Part shown: one piece after another, positions 1-12,400 of the stretch | Layout: every line of letters starts with the position of its first letter | Position numbering within the stretch: position 1 is the first letter of the stretch | Origin: Cristatella mucedo | Lineage: Eukaryota; Bryozoa; Phylactolaemata; Cristatellidae | Assembly: GCA_009760855.2 (NCBI GenBank) | Contig: WPIO01000010.1 | Location: 5,229,501-5,293,500 of the forward strand | Reading direction: 5' to 3' | DNA: 64,000 nucleotides | The notes under the pieces: generated by a model | What the model saw: the letters and a program-made list of their open reading frames with translations, nothing else | The model's database searches: none | What the model was told of the DNA's origin: nothing | Program-made: the position numbers and the translations under genes

Positions 1-546
1 GCTTTATCTCCACACTCGCACGTTCTCAGCTACACCAACACTCTTGCGGAGGGAATACTCCTCCACACTAAGCGCGACCCGGACCCTAAACCCTAAGCGG
101 TGAACTAGGAATCCGTTCCCACCTGTGCCGAGGGAATACCCCAAACACGCCAACGTAAACACTCCTGCGGAGGGAATACTCCTCCACACTGAAGCGCGAA
201 CCGGAGTCTAAACCCTACCCGGAGAACTAGAACTCGGTTTCCAACAGTGCGGCAGGAATACTCCACACACGCCACCTCAAGCACTCTTGTGGAGGAAATA
301 CTTCTCCACACTGGGGCTGCTTACGTGTACAATGGGAAACGACCCGAATAGACGGAGCCCGAACCAGATTCTAAACCCTGACCGGAGAACTAGAACTCGG
401 TTTCCAACAGTGCGGCAGGAATACTCCACACACGCCAACTCAAGCACTCCTGCGGAGGAAATACTTCCCCACACTGAAGCGTGACCCGGAGCCTAAACCC
501 TAACTGGGGAACTAGGGCTCCACACACGCCAACTCTAGCTCGCACC
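1..546. repeat. Minisatellite, ~121-bp units
   Basis: Four or more diverged head-to-tail units are anchored by the motif CTCCTGCGGAGGAATACT (with variants) near 41, 162, 284 and 447. The spacings are 121, 122 and 163 bases, and the third unit carries about 41 extra bases. Each unit also contains CTAAACCCTA followed by a GAACTAG-like motif. The array runs off the left edge, so its full length is unknown. No protein is indicated: the open frames through it are by-products of the repeat. Confidence 0.85.
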
Positions 547-1967
547 GGCAAATCCCTATGCCGAGACCACGGGCTAGCGCGCACACACAAAACACGAAAG
601 AACACACAAAATGCCAGCTCGGGCGCGATACGACCATCTTCGGTGGAGTTCCACCGAATCCTCCTAGTGCTGTCTTGTCCCGTTCCGTCCATCGTCGGCG
701 GACAGCCCGCCCTCCTCCCTCGCTCTCAGAGAAAACGAGTCCGACGGCGGAGCCGGACCAAAGACAGAAGACCACAGACAAAAGACCGTAAGACCAAGAG
801 CGAGCGTCGCTCGACTCTTAAATACCTAGCTGAAACAATGGGGCAAGCGCCTAGTGGTATTGGGCCCGACACCCCGGCCCATTACGGCAAGGAATATAGG
901 CCACTGGAAAGGCACCTCTGTCCAGCTTGAATGGCGTATGGGTTCTAGACGATTCTTTCTTGGAACGAGTGAAGGTGGAGGTTGACAGGCCAGCCAACAT
1001 CAATAAGCCGCTTCCGCGCGTACCGGACCAATTCTAAAGGCCGAATCGCCACCGCTCGTCTCAGAACTTCCGGGCTTGCTCTTAAGCGCTTCCTGTCTAC
1101 CCGCACTGACGCTCCTCTCTGGCCCACTGCTCCAGGACAAAGGAGCTCTAGCCCGCCACCGAACAGCTCTTGTTCGCGCTAAAACTCAGCCAATGCCAGC
1201 AAGGCCGCTACGATATATTTACCGAGAGAGATAATAAATGCGTACATTTAAGTTAAGCTTACAATTTAATATCGCCCAGAAACCGGAAGTGACGTATTTG
1301 TTAACGTAAATGTGATTCTTCATGCTTGGCTGTAATTTTAAAAAAATTCGGCGAGTGCACCTTTAAAAAAGCAAAGTAGTAATTTTGTATTATTAGCGTA
1401 TTATTTCTCTCTTCTTAAGCGATATATTTCTAATATGGTAAGTTACTAGTAAGAACAATGGTTTGGAGATACTTCAAGAAGTTGTGTGCACTGAGAAGCA
1501 AACCAAGAATGTATCTGGGCCAGTTACAGTGGGTCCAAATTTTTTTATGCTTAGCCTTCATCCTGACGAACCCATCAGTGCCGTGCACTTCACCACGCGC
1601 ATTGGGAAATTGATCTTTATATAGGGACAATCTACGCAAAGTTGCTCTATGTACAGTTAAAAATAGTCAAACTACAAAGAACAAGCTTAATAAAACTCCT
1701 TCCATGCTCACTGAGAGCTGATTAGGTTTTGTATCCGCTGCGGAAAACATTAATTCCAAAATAAATCCGATTTATCCTTCAGGTTTTGTGGAGCTGAAGA
1801 CAGAAAAAACATAATCAGAATAAAGATAAAATCTAGGCCCTTTCGTTTAATCGTGGGTAGCAATATTAATATTAAGTCTTTTGTATGGCGCCCTAAAGAG
1901 TATAAAATCTTGTCTCAATGGCTTTACAACCCGCAGTAAGAGAAGCAATAACCAATAAATAATGTTT
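547..1967. other. Intergenic, no gene recognised
   Basis: The first 650 bases are GC-rich. They include a 149-codon open frame (481-930) rich in Arg/Lys/Ser/Thr that starts inside the minisatellite and matches nothing I recognise. From about 1,200 the sequence becomes AT-rich with no coding signal. I see no RNA gene or identifiable transposon here. Confidence 0.5.
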
Positions 1968-2036
1968 CAAGGTATCATGCTTAGGCTAGCATGCAAACGC
2001 ACTAAAGCAGCATGTTCAGACAAGCATGATACCTTG
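1968..2036. repeat. Inverted repeat, 15-bp perfect arms
   Basis: The arms CAAGGTATCATGCTT (1968-1982) and AAGCATGATACCTTG (2022-2036) are exact reverse complements separated by 39 bases. The arms could fold into a stable hairpin or be the ends of a very short, decayed element. No flanking duplication is obvious. Confidence 0.7.
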
Positions 2037-2059
2037 TTGTTTGACAAGCTGGTTAGGTT

Positions 2060-2190
2060 TACCGACAAAATCATGAAAGACAAATGCATGCCGACAAAAT
2101 CGCGTTGGACAATGTGCGCCGACGATATCGCTAGCTGAATATCAACAAATTAGCACCGATAAATGCGAACCGATAAAATCGCTGAAATAA
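2060..2190. repeat. Cluster of CCGACAAAATCGC-like motifs
   Basis: Variants of CCGACAAAATCGC/CCGATAAAATCGC occur near 2062, 2091, 2119, 2157 and 2170, mixed with GACAAATGC-type words. The pattern suggests a degenerate short-period repeat or the subterminal region of a non-autonomous DNA transposon. The family is not recognised. Confidence 0.4.
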
Positions 2191-3287
2191 AACATAAAAT
2201 AATGCTATATTAAATTCGGTTATGAGAATAAATAAATAATAAATCTTAATAAATCAACCCAGTTAATAAAAATAAGTAATAATTATCTTCATTTTGTATA
2301 ATTCTATATTAAATACCTTGTTCTACGAAGGTCCAAAATCCAGAAACGGACAGGAAAAGACAACTACTGGGAAGGCAATTACGTCGGTCGTTTGCGACGC
2401 ATACGAAGTGATAGTCCAATGTTCCCTGTCATCGTGTGGAACTTACTGCTGGATTGCCTCGAACGAAAAATTCAATTGAAGGTAGACATACTGCGCTCCA
2501 ATTGTCTGTCGAGTGTCATTATCCTGCCTTTTACATATAGGTCAACCATTTTATATCGTGAACAAGACTTGATAGAACAGATCCAAAGTTCATACGTAGC
2601 GAAATTTGCAGTCAGGCAGGCAACAAGTCTAAACACGTTCAACTATCCAGGTGTGTTGCTGCAATTCTTCCTACATAGAATGGGTGTTATCCTAAGGACT
2701 ATTCGCACGCAGTGTCTTATAATATTGACCTTTTTAATTAAATATTATTTTATTGAGACTCGGTATGGCATTTTAATGCGCAGAGCTGAGTTACGCACTA
2801 CTTAAGTTTGTTATGAAATTATCAAATTTCGCTTTTCTTCTCGATTTCGCGGCTAGTTAGTAGGCCTATTGGTTAGTAGGTAACTAAAGCACACAGAAAA
2901 AAAACAGTCCACATGAGCCCTATACAAAAAAGATTGAACTCTTGGCAGTACTCGCGACTTCCTCAGTTTCGCAACGGGTGACCACAAAAACGAACCCACG
3001 GATTGACCAAAGGCAGTGTAAAATACCTTGATTTTTAGCTGCCTTTTGAATGTCTTCAAATAAGGAGATGACGCACTTCAGTTGGTAGTAAATTTCAAGT
3101 TTTGGAAGCATACTAACTGAAGACTTGGTGTCCTGAAGATTAAGTTAGTTAAAGAGCTCAAGTCATCGACGTGAGCCAGACCACCAGGTGGTGCGACGTA
3201 AGACCGGAAGTGAAACTGCGTCAGATAGGTACCCCAAAGCCAGAGAGTTGAGGCAACTAAAGAAAAAAATTAATCCTAGCTGATTAA
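2191..3287. other. Intergenic, no gene recognised
   Basis: AT-rich sequence with a 137-codon open frame (2392-2805) that shows no recognisable domain and no coding bias. A 3' part between about 2,850 and 3,100 has vague similarity to L2 3' sequence on the minus strand, too decayed to call. Confidence 0.4.
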
Positions 3288-3443
3288 ACAGCCTCTTTTT
3301 GTATAGCGGCATAAGAGCCTTTACGGCTATCACCACCGCTTGCAGTAGTGATAAAGGATCGCCCACCGCAGGAATCGAACCCACGACCTCGGGACCGAGG
3401 TCGTGAGAGCAACCGCCTTACCTAGTGTGCCATCACGGCTCAC
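3288..3443 (-). mobile_element. SINE-A (tRNA-derived SINE)
   Basis: On the minus strand this starts GTGAGCCGTGATGGCACAC and carries a B-box match GGTTCGATTCC, then ends in GCTATACAAA. The stretch between the A and B boxes is a perfect palindrome (arms CACGACCTCGG and CCGAGGTCGTG, seen at 3382-3392 and 3395-3405). Related copies lie at 17,622, 31,720, 46,262 and 50,752. This is a Pol III-transcribed, non-coding retroposon of a family I do not know by name. Confidence 0.8.
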
Positions 3444-4589
3444 CGAAAATGAGTGATCGTATTTTGAAGTTGATACGCTGCTTAAAAGACATCTACAGCA
3501 GACTCTTGAGCAGTGATGTGATATGTAAGTTGCGACGCTTTACAACAGATAAGCCTAGTAACTGAGTTTTGCCACAACTACAAAAGCATTATTGCATGCA
3601 CAGAAAGATATGCAAACAGTGATTCTAATCAGGATGTCACGAATGGATGTACCAGCTTGGCTGCTGTGTTCCTGTCTAAGCAAGCCCAACTTTTCCTAAT
3701 GCTTTTTAGTTTGAAGTGACGAAAGGCAGTCAATGATTAAGACACAAGTAGAGTTGCGTGTCGTCGGAATAAAACGATTGCCTAAATTGTAGTTAGCGAT
3801 TACACCTGCAAGATGGTGGACATACATTTTGAAAAGAAGTGGACCTTAAAGTTGAACCTAAAACGATCACCGGGGTGCCGAGAACGTCACTAGCTCACTG
3901 GAAGATAATTTTTTCATTGACATTTGCTCTCTTCAGTCTTCCGCTGAGATAAGACTTAAGCATAGTGACATCGAATCCATTGTACCTCTGTCAGCCTTTG
4001 ATGCCTAGTAGAGAAAGGCTTTCAATGATTCATGTAGATCTGGTATCAAAAGTAGCCGAAAAAGCAGAGTACTAGTAGAGACTCTACCAAAGTCATTATT
4101 CGTAAGGTCAGTACACTCTTGCATTAATGATGACTCGATATAGTGACTTTTAAAAATCTGATAAGAGCTTTCTCGCTATGTTTGAAAATTGAAATAGAAG
4201 CTCATCTGGTCTGCCATCAAAACAGGTAACCTGTTCTTCCATCAGAGCCTTTAGTATGAGTGGCAGTAGGGTGACTCGGCGAAAATCACTCAAGTTTTTC
4301 TGGTCTAGTATCAATTTCTTAATAAGTAGCTTAACGCAAGCCTCTTTGATAGATGCTGGGACTGAACCTCAGGCTAAAGATATATTAACCATTCTAGCTA
4401 TCGAGGGCAGCAGTAAATATTGAGTCTTCATAGGCTGGAGAGTAACTCAGAGTTCAGGGCTGCATGAGCAGCATTGAAGGTGGCCATTAAGGACATGCGA
4501 GGATCGTAGGATAGAGATTATCAAATAGATTCATCCCAACCTTGGTCGAGGCAATCACCATAATTACTGGGCCAAACCAGCACGGCGAG
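3444..4589. other. Intergenic, no gene recognised
   Basis: Moderately AT-rich, with no open frame above background and no clear repeat. The segment 3,480-4,480 contains phrases reminiscent of a decayed reverse-transcriptase element on the minus strand, but no motif is firm enough to call. Confidence 0.4.
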
Positions 4590-4629
4590 ATGCCGTCGTG
4601 GGTTCGAATCCTGCAGTTGCGCGACCCTT
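4590..4629 (+). mobile_element. SINE-A fragment abutting SINE-B
   Basis: GTCGTGGGTTCGAATCCTGC followed by a GCGACCCTTTAT string matches the B-box region of SINE-A (compare 50,808-50,840). It breaks off directly at the start of a SINE-B copy, so this is either a nested insertion or a composite SINE. Confidence 0.55.
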
Positions 4630-4631
4630 TA

Positions 4632-4766
4632 TGGTTTGGTCCAGCGGTGAATGTGCTCTCCAGACCAAGGTCTTCCTGAGGTCGTCGGCTCGAGCCCCGT
4701 GGCATATGTGAAGCGGCTGAACAGAGACTAAGTTCTCTTGGTGCGCTATACAAATGAATAATGTAC
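4632..4766 (+). mobile_element. SINE-B (tRNA-derived SINE, L2-like tail)
   Basis: The head GGTTTGGTCCAGCGGT resembles a tRNA A-box region. The B-box-like GGCTCGAGCCC follows, then the 3' module with AGAGACTAAGTTCTCT and GCGCTATACAAATGAAT. That 3' module has the same two-level hairpin as the L2 elements of this window, so L2 enzymes probably mobilise it. Other copies are near 22,629/23,112, 23,393 and 59,353. Confidence 0.8.
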
Positions 4767-6589
4767 AACTGCAAGCTGGTTCATTGATAGCTAATAAGGC
4801 CATTCTACCGCTATATACAAACGAGACTGGTAAATCAGCTAAGATTTTTTATTTTGGACATTTGCATATTTGGAATGTGCATCTGTGATTGCACGGTGTT
4901 CTTATAGAAGTTAGACTGAGCCTCTTACTTGCGATGGATCAGTACGAACGACAACAACCGTAGTGCGTCAGTCGATGGGCATTCTGCACTGATTTTATTT
5001 ATACTTTTTCAACCTTTCGCTCAGCACTCCTGGCTAGTTGAGCACCTGCGGAACGCCGTAGGCTGCCACTTTGGTGAGGGCGTACATTTTGCTTGGTCAG
5101 AGGAAAAACTCGCGCTGCCATCGGCAAGCGCCGTGCTTCGGTAGCATGCTACCGATGAGTGTAGATAAGCTAGCGGACTAAGCAGAATTGTTGAGCAAGG
5201 TATTTTTTGCGAACTGCTTCAATAGCAATGTTCTCCGGGTTCCGTTATTCGGTGACCATTGTGGGTACCGATAGGGAGAAATGCTGCAGAGAGATAGAGA
5301 TCCGCAAGAGGTTAGAGGTTAGGAAATAGGCAATAATAGGAGTTGACACTGCACACTCGTAGGAGAATATAGGATCGAGATTGAGTCCTTTGATGTGATT
5401 TAACCCACGCACATGAGCCAGGAGAGAAAATTAATCACTCAGAGAGCGAAATTCGGCGAAAGATCAGTTGGGTTATCGAAATGAAGGGGACGCTTTCTGG
5501 AAGACGTAATCAAACTAAGATCTTAAAAATTGCATATAAAGTAAATCTTCCACCTGGGGCGATAGTTTACTGCAAGCTGATGGTTGAAGGAACTCAGAAC
5601 AAGAGATTCGAAGGTCTTATTCGAGCGAATTGGAAATGGTATAACATTCGGCGAGGCACGTGCGACAATTTTTATACCTCAGCAGTTTAAAAAAAAACCA
5701 GGTATATTGAAGGAATAGTAGACAATAGGGGCTGCGACAGTTATGGTCAGGAAGTTGATGAATTTCAACCAGGTCTCAATCACAGTTAACAGATCAAGAG
5801 CGTCATCAAGAATCATTGCTTACATTATTAGGGGTTTATTGGATGCTAAACGTGCGTTCCATAGGCATATTTTAAGAGTTTCGCCTGGGATTGTAGAGGT
5901 TTGAAAATTACCATTAAGTTAGGTTAAGTGTCTGTGCAGTTTCTCGAGGCAGACCAGTATGCTGAGTGTCTTAAAACGACAATGCAGGAAAAACTGCGAC
6001 GCGTCCTCTCTTACCTCGCTGCACTTCCGGCGGAGGAGGGTGATTTCTAATTCACGACTCTTGACAGAGGCGGTGGCATCCAGAATTCCTTCTGAACGGC
6101 AACAGCGAAACGACAATAAGTAGGCACGAGAGTGCACAAAACAAAGGTCACCAAGGGCCGGCGAAGCTGTCGCAGTAGATGGGTCGGGCTCGGTAGCGTA
6201 AGCCAACGGAGTGTTCGGCGTGAAAGCACGTGCCAACGGAACGGTGGGCGCCGGAGAAAATACCAACGAACGGTGCTGGCTGACGCATATGCCGGCTGAG
6301 CAGAGGACAAATGTAGCAAGCATTTAAAGTCCATAAAGACTAAATTTCACAGACGTTACGGAAAACAAGCGGTAAGCTTTAAATCAGTCTTACACTCCGA
6401 GTTCTACGGTCGCCAGAACTTCGAAGTTTGGAAATTCTGCACCGGTCAGAAAACGTGAGTCGTGCTCGACGAACTAAAAATACTCCTTTAAGAACCATAT
6501 ATACAATAAATTAGAGGGGGGCACAAAATCCTTCGTCTATCGGTAATTTTTTTAATTGCCCGAGCATATCTTTTGTTAAATCTCCACGA
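4767..6589. other. Intergenic, no gene recognised
   Basis: Short open frames only. A GC-richer patch at 6,000-6,320 holds three CCAACG(G/A)A words on the plus strand, but neither its longest frame (134 codons, minus) nor the plus-strand frames look like a known protein. Confidence 0.4.
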
Positions 6590-7438
6590 AAATCTAGGTA
6601 TCATGTTCCAAAGTGACCTTTTATTAGACGACTAAATTAGCTCTACAGTCAAGTCTGCCTACTTTCAGCTACACACATTACTAAATTTCGGGCTTGTTTA
6701 GACAGGGATACCATATCTAAATTCGCCCGTACATTTGTGACATCCCGTCTTGACTTTTGTAATTTGCTGCTTGTGGGTCTACCAGCCTGTGCACTCAGGC
6801 GCTTGAAGCCGATACAAACTCTGCAGCCAGGCTTGCCTGTCGTGAGCATCACAATTGCCACGTCACACCAATTCTCACCGATCTGCGCTGGCTCCCAGTC
6901 AGGCGGCGCATCAACTTCAAGGTTCTGTCTCTCATATTTAGGTCCCTTCCGTCTTTGGCTGCAGCGTAACTATCAGATCTACTCCCCCACCGGGCTAAGC
7001 ATCGTACCACCCGCTTTTCGGAATCTAACTGTTTACCCATACCTCGTACAAATGTCAAATCGTTTGGAGACCGTGCCTTTAGTTCGTATGCTCCCAAAGC
7101 CTGGGACTCACTCTCGACTTGTGTCACGACATCTCCTGACTTGTCCAAATTAAAAAATAAAATAAAAACTCATCTATTGATCACAGCCTTCAGTATGTCT
7201 ACGTGACTCATCCTTTACGTGCTTATGCATGCTGACGCTGTACATGCTGCCCCTAACCATACTTGCATGCTGACCTGCGCATGTCACCCCTAACCAAGTT
7301 ATTCTTGTTATTTATTGACCGCGCTTCCAATAACCATTAGATTGTGCTACCTTTTCAGCAAATTTAAAATGTCTGGAAGGATATTGAATTCTCTGAGGGC
7401 GCTATATTAAATTCATTATTATTATCATTATTATCATT
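6590..7438 (+). mobile_element. L2 LINE, 3' fragment
   Basis: This 5'-truncated copy aligns with the C-terminal part of the L2 reverse-transcriptase ORF seen intact at 27,300-27,940, with the phrases VTSRLDFCN, AYLSEI-like and NSL. It then runs through the L2 3' UTR to a weakened stem-loop and an ATT-rich tail. The reading frame is broken several times. A non-functional relic. Confidence 0.8.
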
Positions 7439-8449
7439 AACCTCAGCTCCTCATCACCAAAATGTGAGGAGAGACAAGACGGGGCAACGTAAATATCGGT
7501 ATTGATCAACAATATTGACACAGGAAGCCTATGAACAGCACAGCTAAGGGAGTACGTGGAATAACGCGGGAACTTATCTAAGCAGCCGGGCAGACTTGAT
7601 ATTTTATTTGTCGTCGGCAGGAAGCGGTGCTCTCGAGCCAGCACTCCATCGTTCGGCACGCGAATTCTGAGTGACGGGGACCACTCTGTGCCTTAGTCCA
7701 CGCTTGAACATTTCAATAGTCCTTCATCGACTGCTGTGAGTTATTGCGTCGCTCATCCGGCCTCAATTCAAGTGCAGGCTTGGCCCAGCTGCACAAATCC
7801 CACCCAGCTGGCCGTCTGACTCGTCATTTTAGTCATTTTAGTTAAGGCGAGGGCCGTCGCGAGCGCTGTCGTACTCTGCTACGGTCGCCATAGCTGTGCA
7901 CATTCGTGCTGCACCTAGGACTCGCTACCTGCGCATCAAGGCTCTAGGTTCACCTGTATCCACCGGCGCGTCTGCAAGGACTACCTTTTGTAACGTGCAT
8001 TTTGTCTTTGGTGAAGGACTTGGTTCAGAAGTCACAATAGCTCGTTCGTAGCAACATGGCGGAGTATGCTCCGTTGAGCATTTTTATTCCTACAGGACAC
8101 TTTTCTAAGCTTTAGTTTAGCGGGGTTGCTGAACATTTAAGTTTGTCCGGATTTCAGCTTACAAACTTTTCGCGTGAGTCCAGTGCGCTTCGCAAGCGTT
8201 GGGTACTGGGATGGATGGCGTGTCAGGCGGCGCACATCAACTTTGGGATGAGTTCTGTCAGCTCCCGAAAACGTATTCGCTTTTTGTCAGAACCGGGGAG
8301 AACCAAATTTTCATGCACCGAATTAGGCTCTGAATTCAGGCGTCTTTTGCGTACTCTCAACTGAGCACGCCCGGCTCAATACGAGCTGAAAGGTTGGGCA
8401 CTGGCTCTTCCGTCGGTAAAGCGCTGGACCTTCTGACAAAACTGTGGGT
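7439..8449. other. Intergenic, no gene recognised
   Basis: Mixed composition, somewhat GC-richer between 7,840 and 7,970. No open frame with recognisable content and no clear repeat. Confidence 0.4.
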
Positions 8450-8865
8450 TAATAATAATAATAATGCACTTGATAAAGCGCCCTCAGCGAACTCAATCTC
8501 TTTCTAGGCGCTTTGCATTTGCTGCAAAGGGAAATGCAATTGAATGGTGAGTAATATCACGCTTGATAAACAAAGAACATGAACAACACGGTTAGGGGTG
8601 ACATGCACAGGGTCAGCATGCAAATCTGGTTAGTGGCAGCATGCACAAGGAAGGAAAGGAAAAAGGAAAGGACGAATCACAGGGACCCACTAAATGCTGT
8701 CCTAAATAGGTGTGTTTTCAAGTTCCTTTTAAATGTGGTCAAGTCTTGGGATGTTCTGACGCAAGTCGGGAGGGATTTCCAGGCTTTGGGAGCATACGAA
8801 CTAAATGCACGGTCTCCAAAGGATTTAAGGTTTGAGCGCTGCCGCTGGCTATTCATTACAGTAGG
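8450..8865 (-). mobile_element. L2 LINE, 3' end
   Basis: On the plus strand it begins with AAT repeats, then the reverse complement of the L2 terminal hairpin (GCGCCCTCAGCGAACTCAAT... GGCGCTTT), the 3' UTR, and the coding end (reverse of AFSSYAPKAWNSLP). 5'-truncated and decayed. Confidence 0.85.
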
Positions 8866-9199
8866 TTATAAGTCTGTGGAAAAAAGCTAGGGCTCTTCTG
8901 CGGCTACATAAATGAGACTGTGGGGTTAGCAGCTCTATGCTTACTTTGCTCCACGGCGAGGGTTGTGCGACGGCTGCCTGACGGCTCTAACGTAGACGCA
9001 TTCTGCAGGGTGGGGAGTAATGTACGTGCAAGTCAGAGGTCGCAGCTCCGACCCGATCGCCTCTTAGGTGGGCACCGCTTGCTGTACGCCACTCGCAACT
9101 ATCAAAGTAAAATTAACGTCGCGGCCGCCAGCTGGCAGAGCCCGACAGGCAGGCGGGGTGGGTAAAAGGTTGGCGGAGCTGCGGCTGCCAATCAATGGC

Positions 9200-9475
9200 G
9201 TCGCGTCAGCACGCGATCTCCACCCACCCCCTGCCACCCGCCACCCTGTAGCCTTGCGCACGGACATCCGGTTTGACTGCACATCCCACCCCCTGAAATT
9301 GTTGTCGCCGAGCGTGTGAGACGCAGGTACTTTACTCGACCGCTCGAATCTCTTCGCGCCACACCGTGCTCGTAGCCGGTCACCGGAGCTCGTCTTTTTG
9401 CGACATTCAAGTACCCCACTACGCCGCCTGCCCAGTAACGATTACGTGTAGGTCATGTAGCCCGCGCTGGGCCTT
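9200..9475 (+). promoter_or_regulatory. Presumed TXNDC11 promoter / 5' UTR
   Basis: CG-rich sequence directly upstream of the first TXNDC11 codon, without a TATA box near the expected position. An in-frame TAG at 9458-9460 precedes the ATG at 9476, so the start cannot lie further upstream in this exon. The transcription start site is not visible. Confidence 0.35.
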
Positions 9476-12400
9476 ATGGACCCGCTGGAGGATGCGCCCG
9501 AACGCCCTTACCGCACACCCAGTTTCGTCAAAGCCATGGTGCAGAACAAGGAGCTTGTAGTCGCGTTGGCACTTGCCGTGCTGACCTTCCTGAACCAGTT
9601 GGGTCAGAGGTACGTCGCGAACGCTGCGGCGGCGGTCGGGGCCTGTCGCTCTCACCTCACTGGTCGGCCAGTTGCTGGCGCTCGAACTTGATGAAGTTGT
9701 CGGCATTTGTGCGGCGCCGTTACCCTGCCGCTCGTAGCAACCGCGTTGACTAGCTTGGGCTTTGGCGGTGTCGTTTCAGCGCGGTCGTCAGTAAGGAAGA
9801 CCCGGTTTACAATAACCACCAGCATGCGCGGCGCTTTTTTTCCGCCTCCTCGAAAGTACGCGACTTGTATGCGGGTCAGATGACGACTCTGCAGCAGTTC
9901 CTGTTCGATGACAGTCGCCTTTTCGTCATGTACTACGCCCCGTGGTCGGCCGACAGCGTGAGCGCCCGAAACGAGTTCCACAAGGCTGCGGCGATTCTGC
10001 ACGCCAAGGTAAACGCCGGCGAGCTCGCGCACGGGCGAGCCGGTCGTGGCGGCTTTCGACGTCAGCGCCGCTTGAGCTAAGTTTTCTCGCCTGTGCTGAC
10101 AGCGGTTTGGCCGCAGCCGGTGTCGCCTGGAACGGCGGGGCAGCAGACACAGCTGCTACTTACCGCTGCTTGATCCTGTGCAGCCCGCGCAGCACGTGGC
10201 ACTGACGTCGACGCTGCATGGAAGAACTTGGTCGCCGGTCACGTTGCCGCCATTCTCGTTTTTATAGGTTCCATTTGTCGCTGTCAATTGCTGGTGGCCA
10301 GCTGGAGAGTGCAGCCAAAAGTTCAAGTTCTCGCAATATCCGGCGTTCTACATGTATTTCCTAGGCGTGGGCAGCGGGTTTTTCTATTCAGGTACGCCGT
10401 CATCCGACCGCCTGTCTGACTTCTTCGCGGTTCTCCCCTCGCCTTTTCGCCCAATCGCCTCGAGCACGGCCGCGTGGCAATAGCTTGCAGCTTGAAGCTG
10501 CGCGGTGCTAGCACTTCCTGCGTCGTCTGCTGCAGCATGCGCTTCGCGGGCTTTACAGGGCCGGCATCCGCCGAGCATTTAGTTTCGTTCGTCGAGAAGT
10601 TGCTATACCCGCTCAAGCCATTGGCAAGCCATCAGGCAGTCGACGACTTTGCCGCTCAGGCTGATGTAAGTACCTCTGTGCCTACCACACTGACCCTCCC
10701 CCTACCTCTGTCAATCATTATCTTCTTTTCGCTGACTCGTGCTTTATCGCCAAGGCTCCAGTCTTTCCCGGCTGTCCAACTGCATACCCGTTTACCCAAA
10801 TCGACCATGAACCAACAACTCGAGTATGAATTTCTTTTTCCCTGCCTTAGCAAACGTGCTAATGCAGGGAAAATAATAATTAATCTTTCACGTGCATAAA
10901 AATTATGTGTGAATGTGCTGATGACATGTAAGAGAGGTCGATCTCATTGTAAAAAAGAATTAATGCACTATTATTCGAAGAGCCAAGCTTAGCACTCGAG
11001 TAAACTTGCAAAATATGTTAAGGCAAAATTCATTCCTGTAAGGAGTTCACATATATTTTGCTACCCTAGCTCTTCCTTCAACTGACAAATAGGAGCTAAA
11101 CAAGCCCAACTCGGGTGAGCCGTCATATTCCTTATTCATATTCCAGTAGAGTCATATTAGAGTCATACAGTCATACAGTAGTAGTCATATTCCGGTAGAG
11201 TTATCTGGGGCAGTGTTCTTCCATGGATTGGGCAACTAAGAAACTTTGTTTGCTATCCAAGCAATTTCGTCGACAGAAATTGGTTGACAACATAGTGAGC
11301 ACGAGAGGAAGTTTGAGCTTTATGGGACAGAAAAGCAGCATCCTGCTGATAGAGCATGTTTTTTAAAAGTTAGCTTGCAGTGCCGTAACCTCTGGAGGTT
11401 CTGACCATAGGGCTGTTTCACTGCCGTTCACTACAGTGGTGCTGAATCAGAAAAATATTCAAGAACTCGTTAGTAGAGACTCTGTAGCATTAATGACGAG
11501 CATATTTCCAAAGAAATACTTGAGAATGTGATGTGGCAAAAGAAGCTTAACTATCCTTGTTTGCTCCTTTCATAGGCTTTCTTCCTCCCGTGTTACATTG
11601 AGGCTAGAAGCAGCTGTTCCCTGGCTGTTAAGCTTTGGCAAAAAGGCATTTCCATACGTTGGCTCTGTCAAGTAGAGATCAGTGCATGGACACATTTTCA
11701 ATATAGCGATGGAATACCCCATGGGATTTTTTGCAGCTAGTTCTTAGTAAGTACCAAGCAATTTCTCGGTAAGTTGCCCAAATTGTTCTGCCAAGCAGGG
11801 CCGTACCTCGAGTTTTCCTGAGATCCTACACACTGTGTTAGTTTAAGCATGCTATTTACGGCTGAAAGCCAAATAACTTTGCAAAAACCAAATTTTGAAG
11901 GCAATTAGTTATAATAATTTACGAGCAGCTCACGGCCTCTGGATTCGCTTCATTGAGTCAGTAGTTCCGTCACGGAAGACAACGCTTCACCACCTTACCG
12001 CTTGATGGAAGTGTGCCATCTTGCCACTTGACGGAAGTGCGCCGTCTGAATGTCTTTTGTTAAAATCAAGTATCCAGCTAGTATTACAGCAAGGATTATC
12101 TGGTATTATAAGAATAATTATAAAATAAAATACTTCACTTCTCTAGCATCCTTAGGAGAACTTAATCTCTATCCGAGCAGTTTACGTATGCATTTACTAC
12201 GAGCACATTCCCCGCAAGACTAACCAGGGCAGTATCAGAATGAATAGCTTCGTGTGTTTCAGACTGGTGGAAGATCCAAGTTACCTGTGTAACCTTGAAA
12301 CTCGGTTGTTGTGACATTGTTTGCAGCTCACTTGCACGTCTACATTTTAGTCTTCGGGAAATTCAATCAGAAACTTCCTATTCTGCTTCTAGGAGTGAAC

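Noticed and set aside
1-546. Telomere or plant-type TTTAGGG array
   Set aside because: CTAAACCC occurs only once per ~121-bp unit. There is no tandem telomeric run.
3444-4480. Old reverse-transcriptase element on the minus strand
   Set aside because: Only vague phrase similarity, with no ordered motif set.
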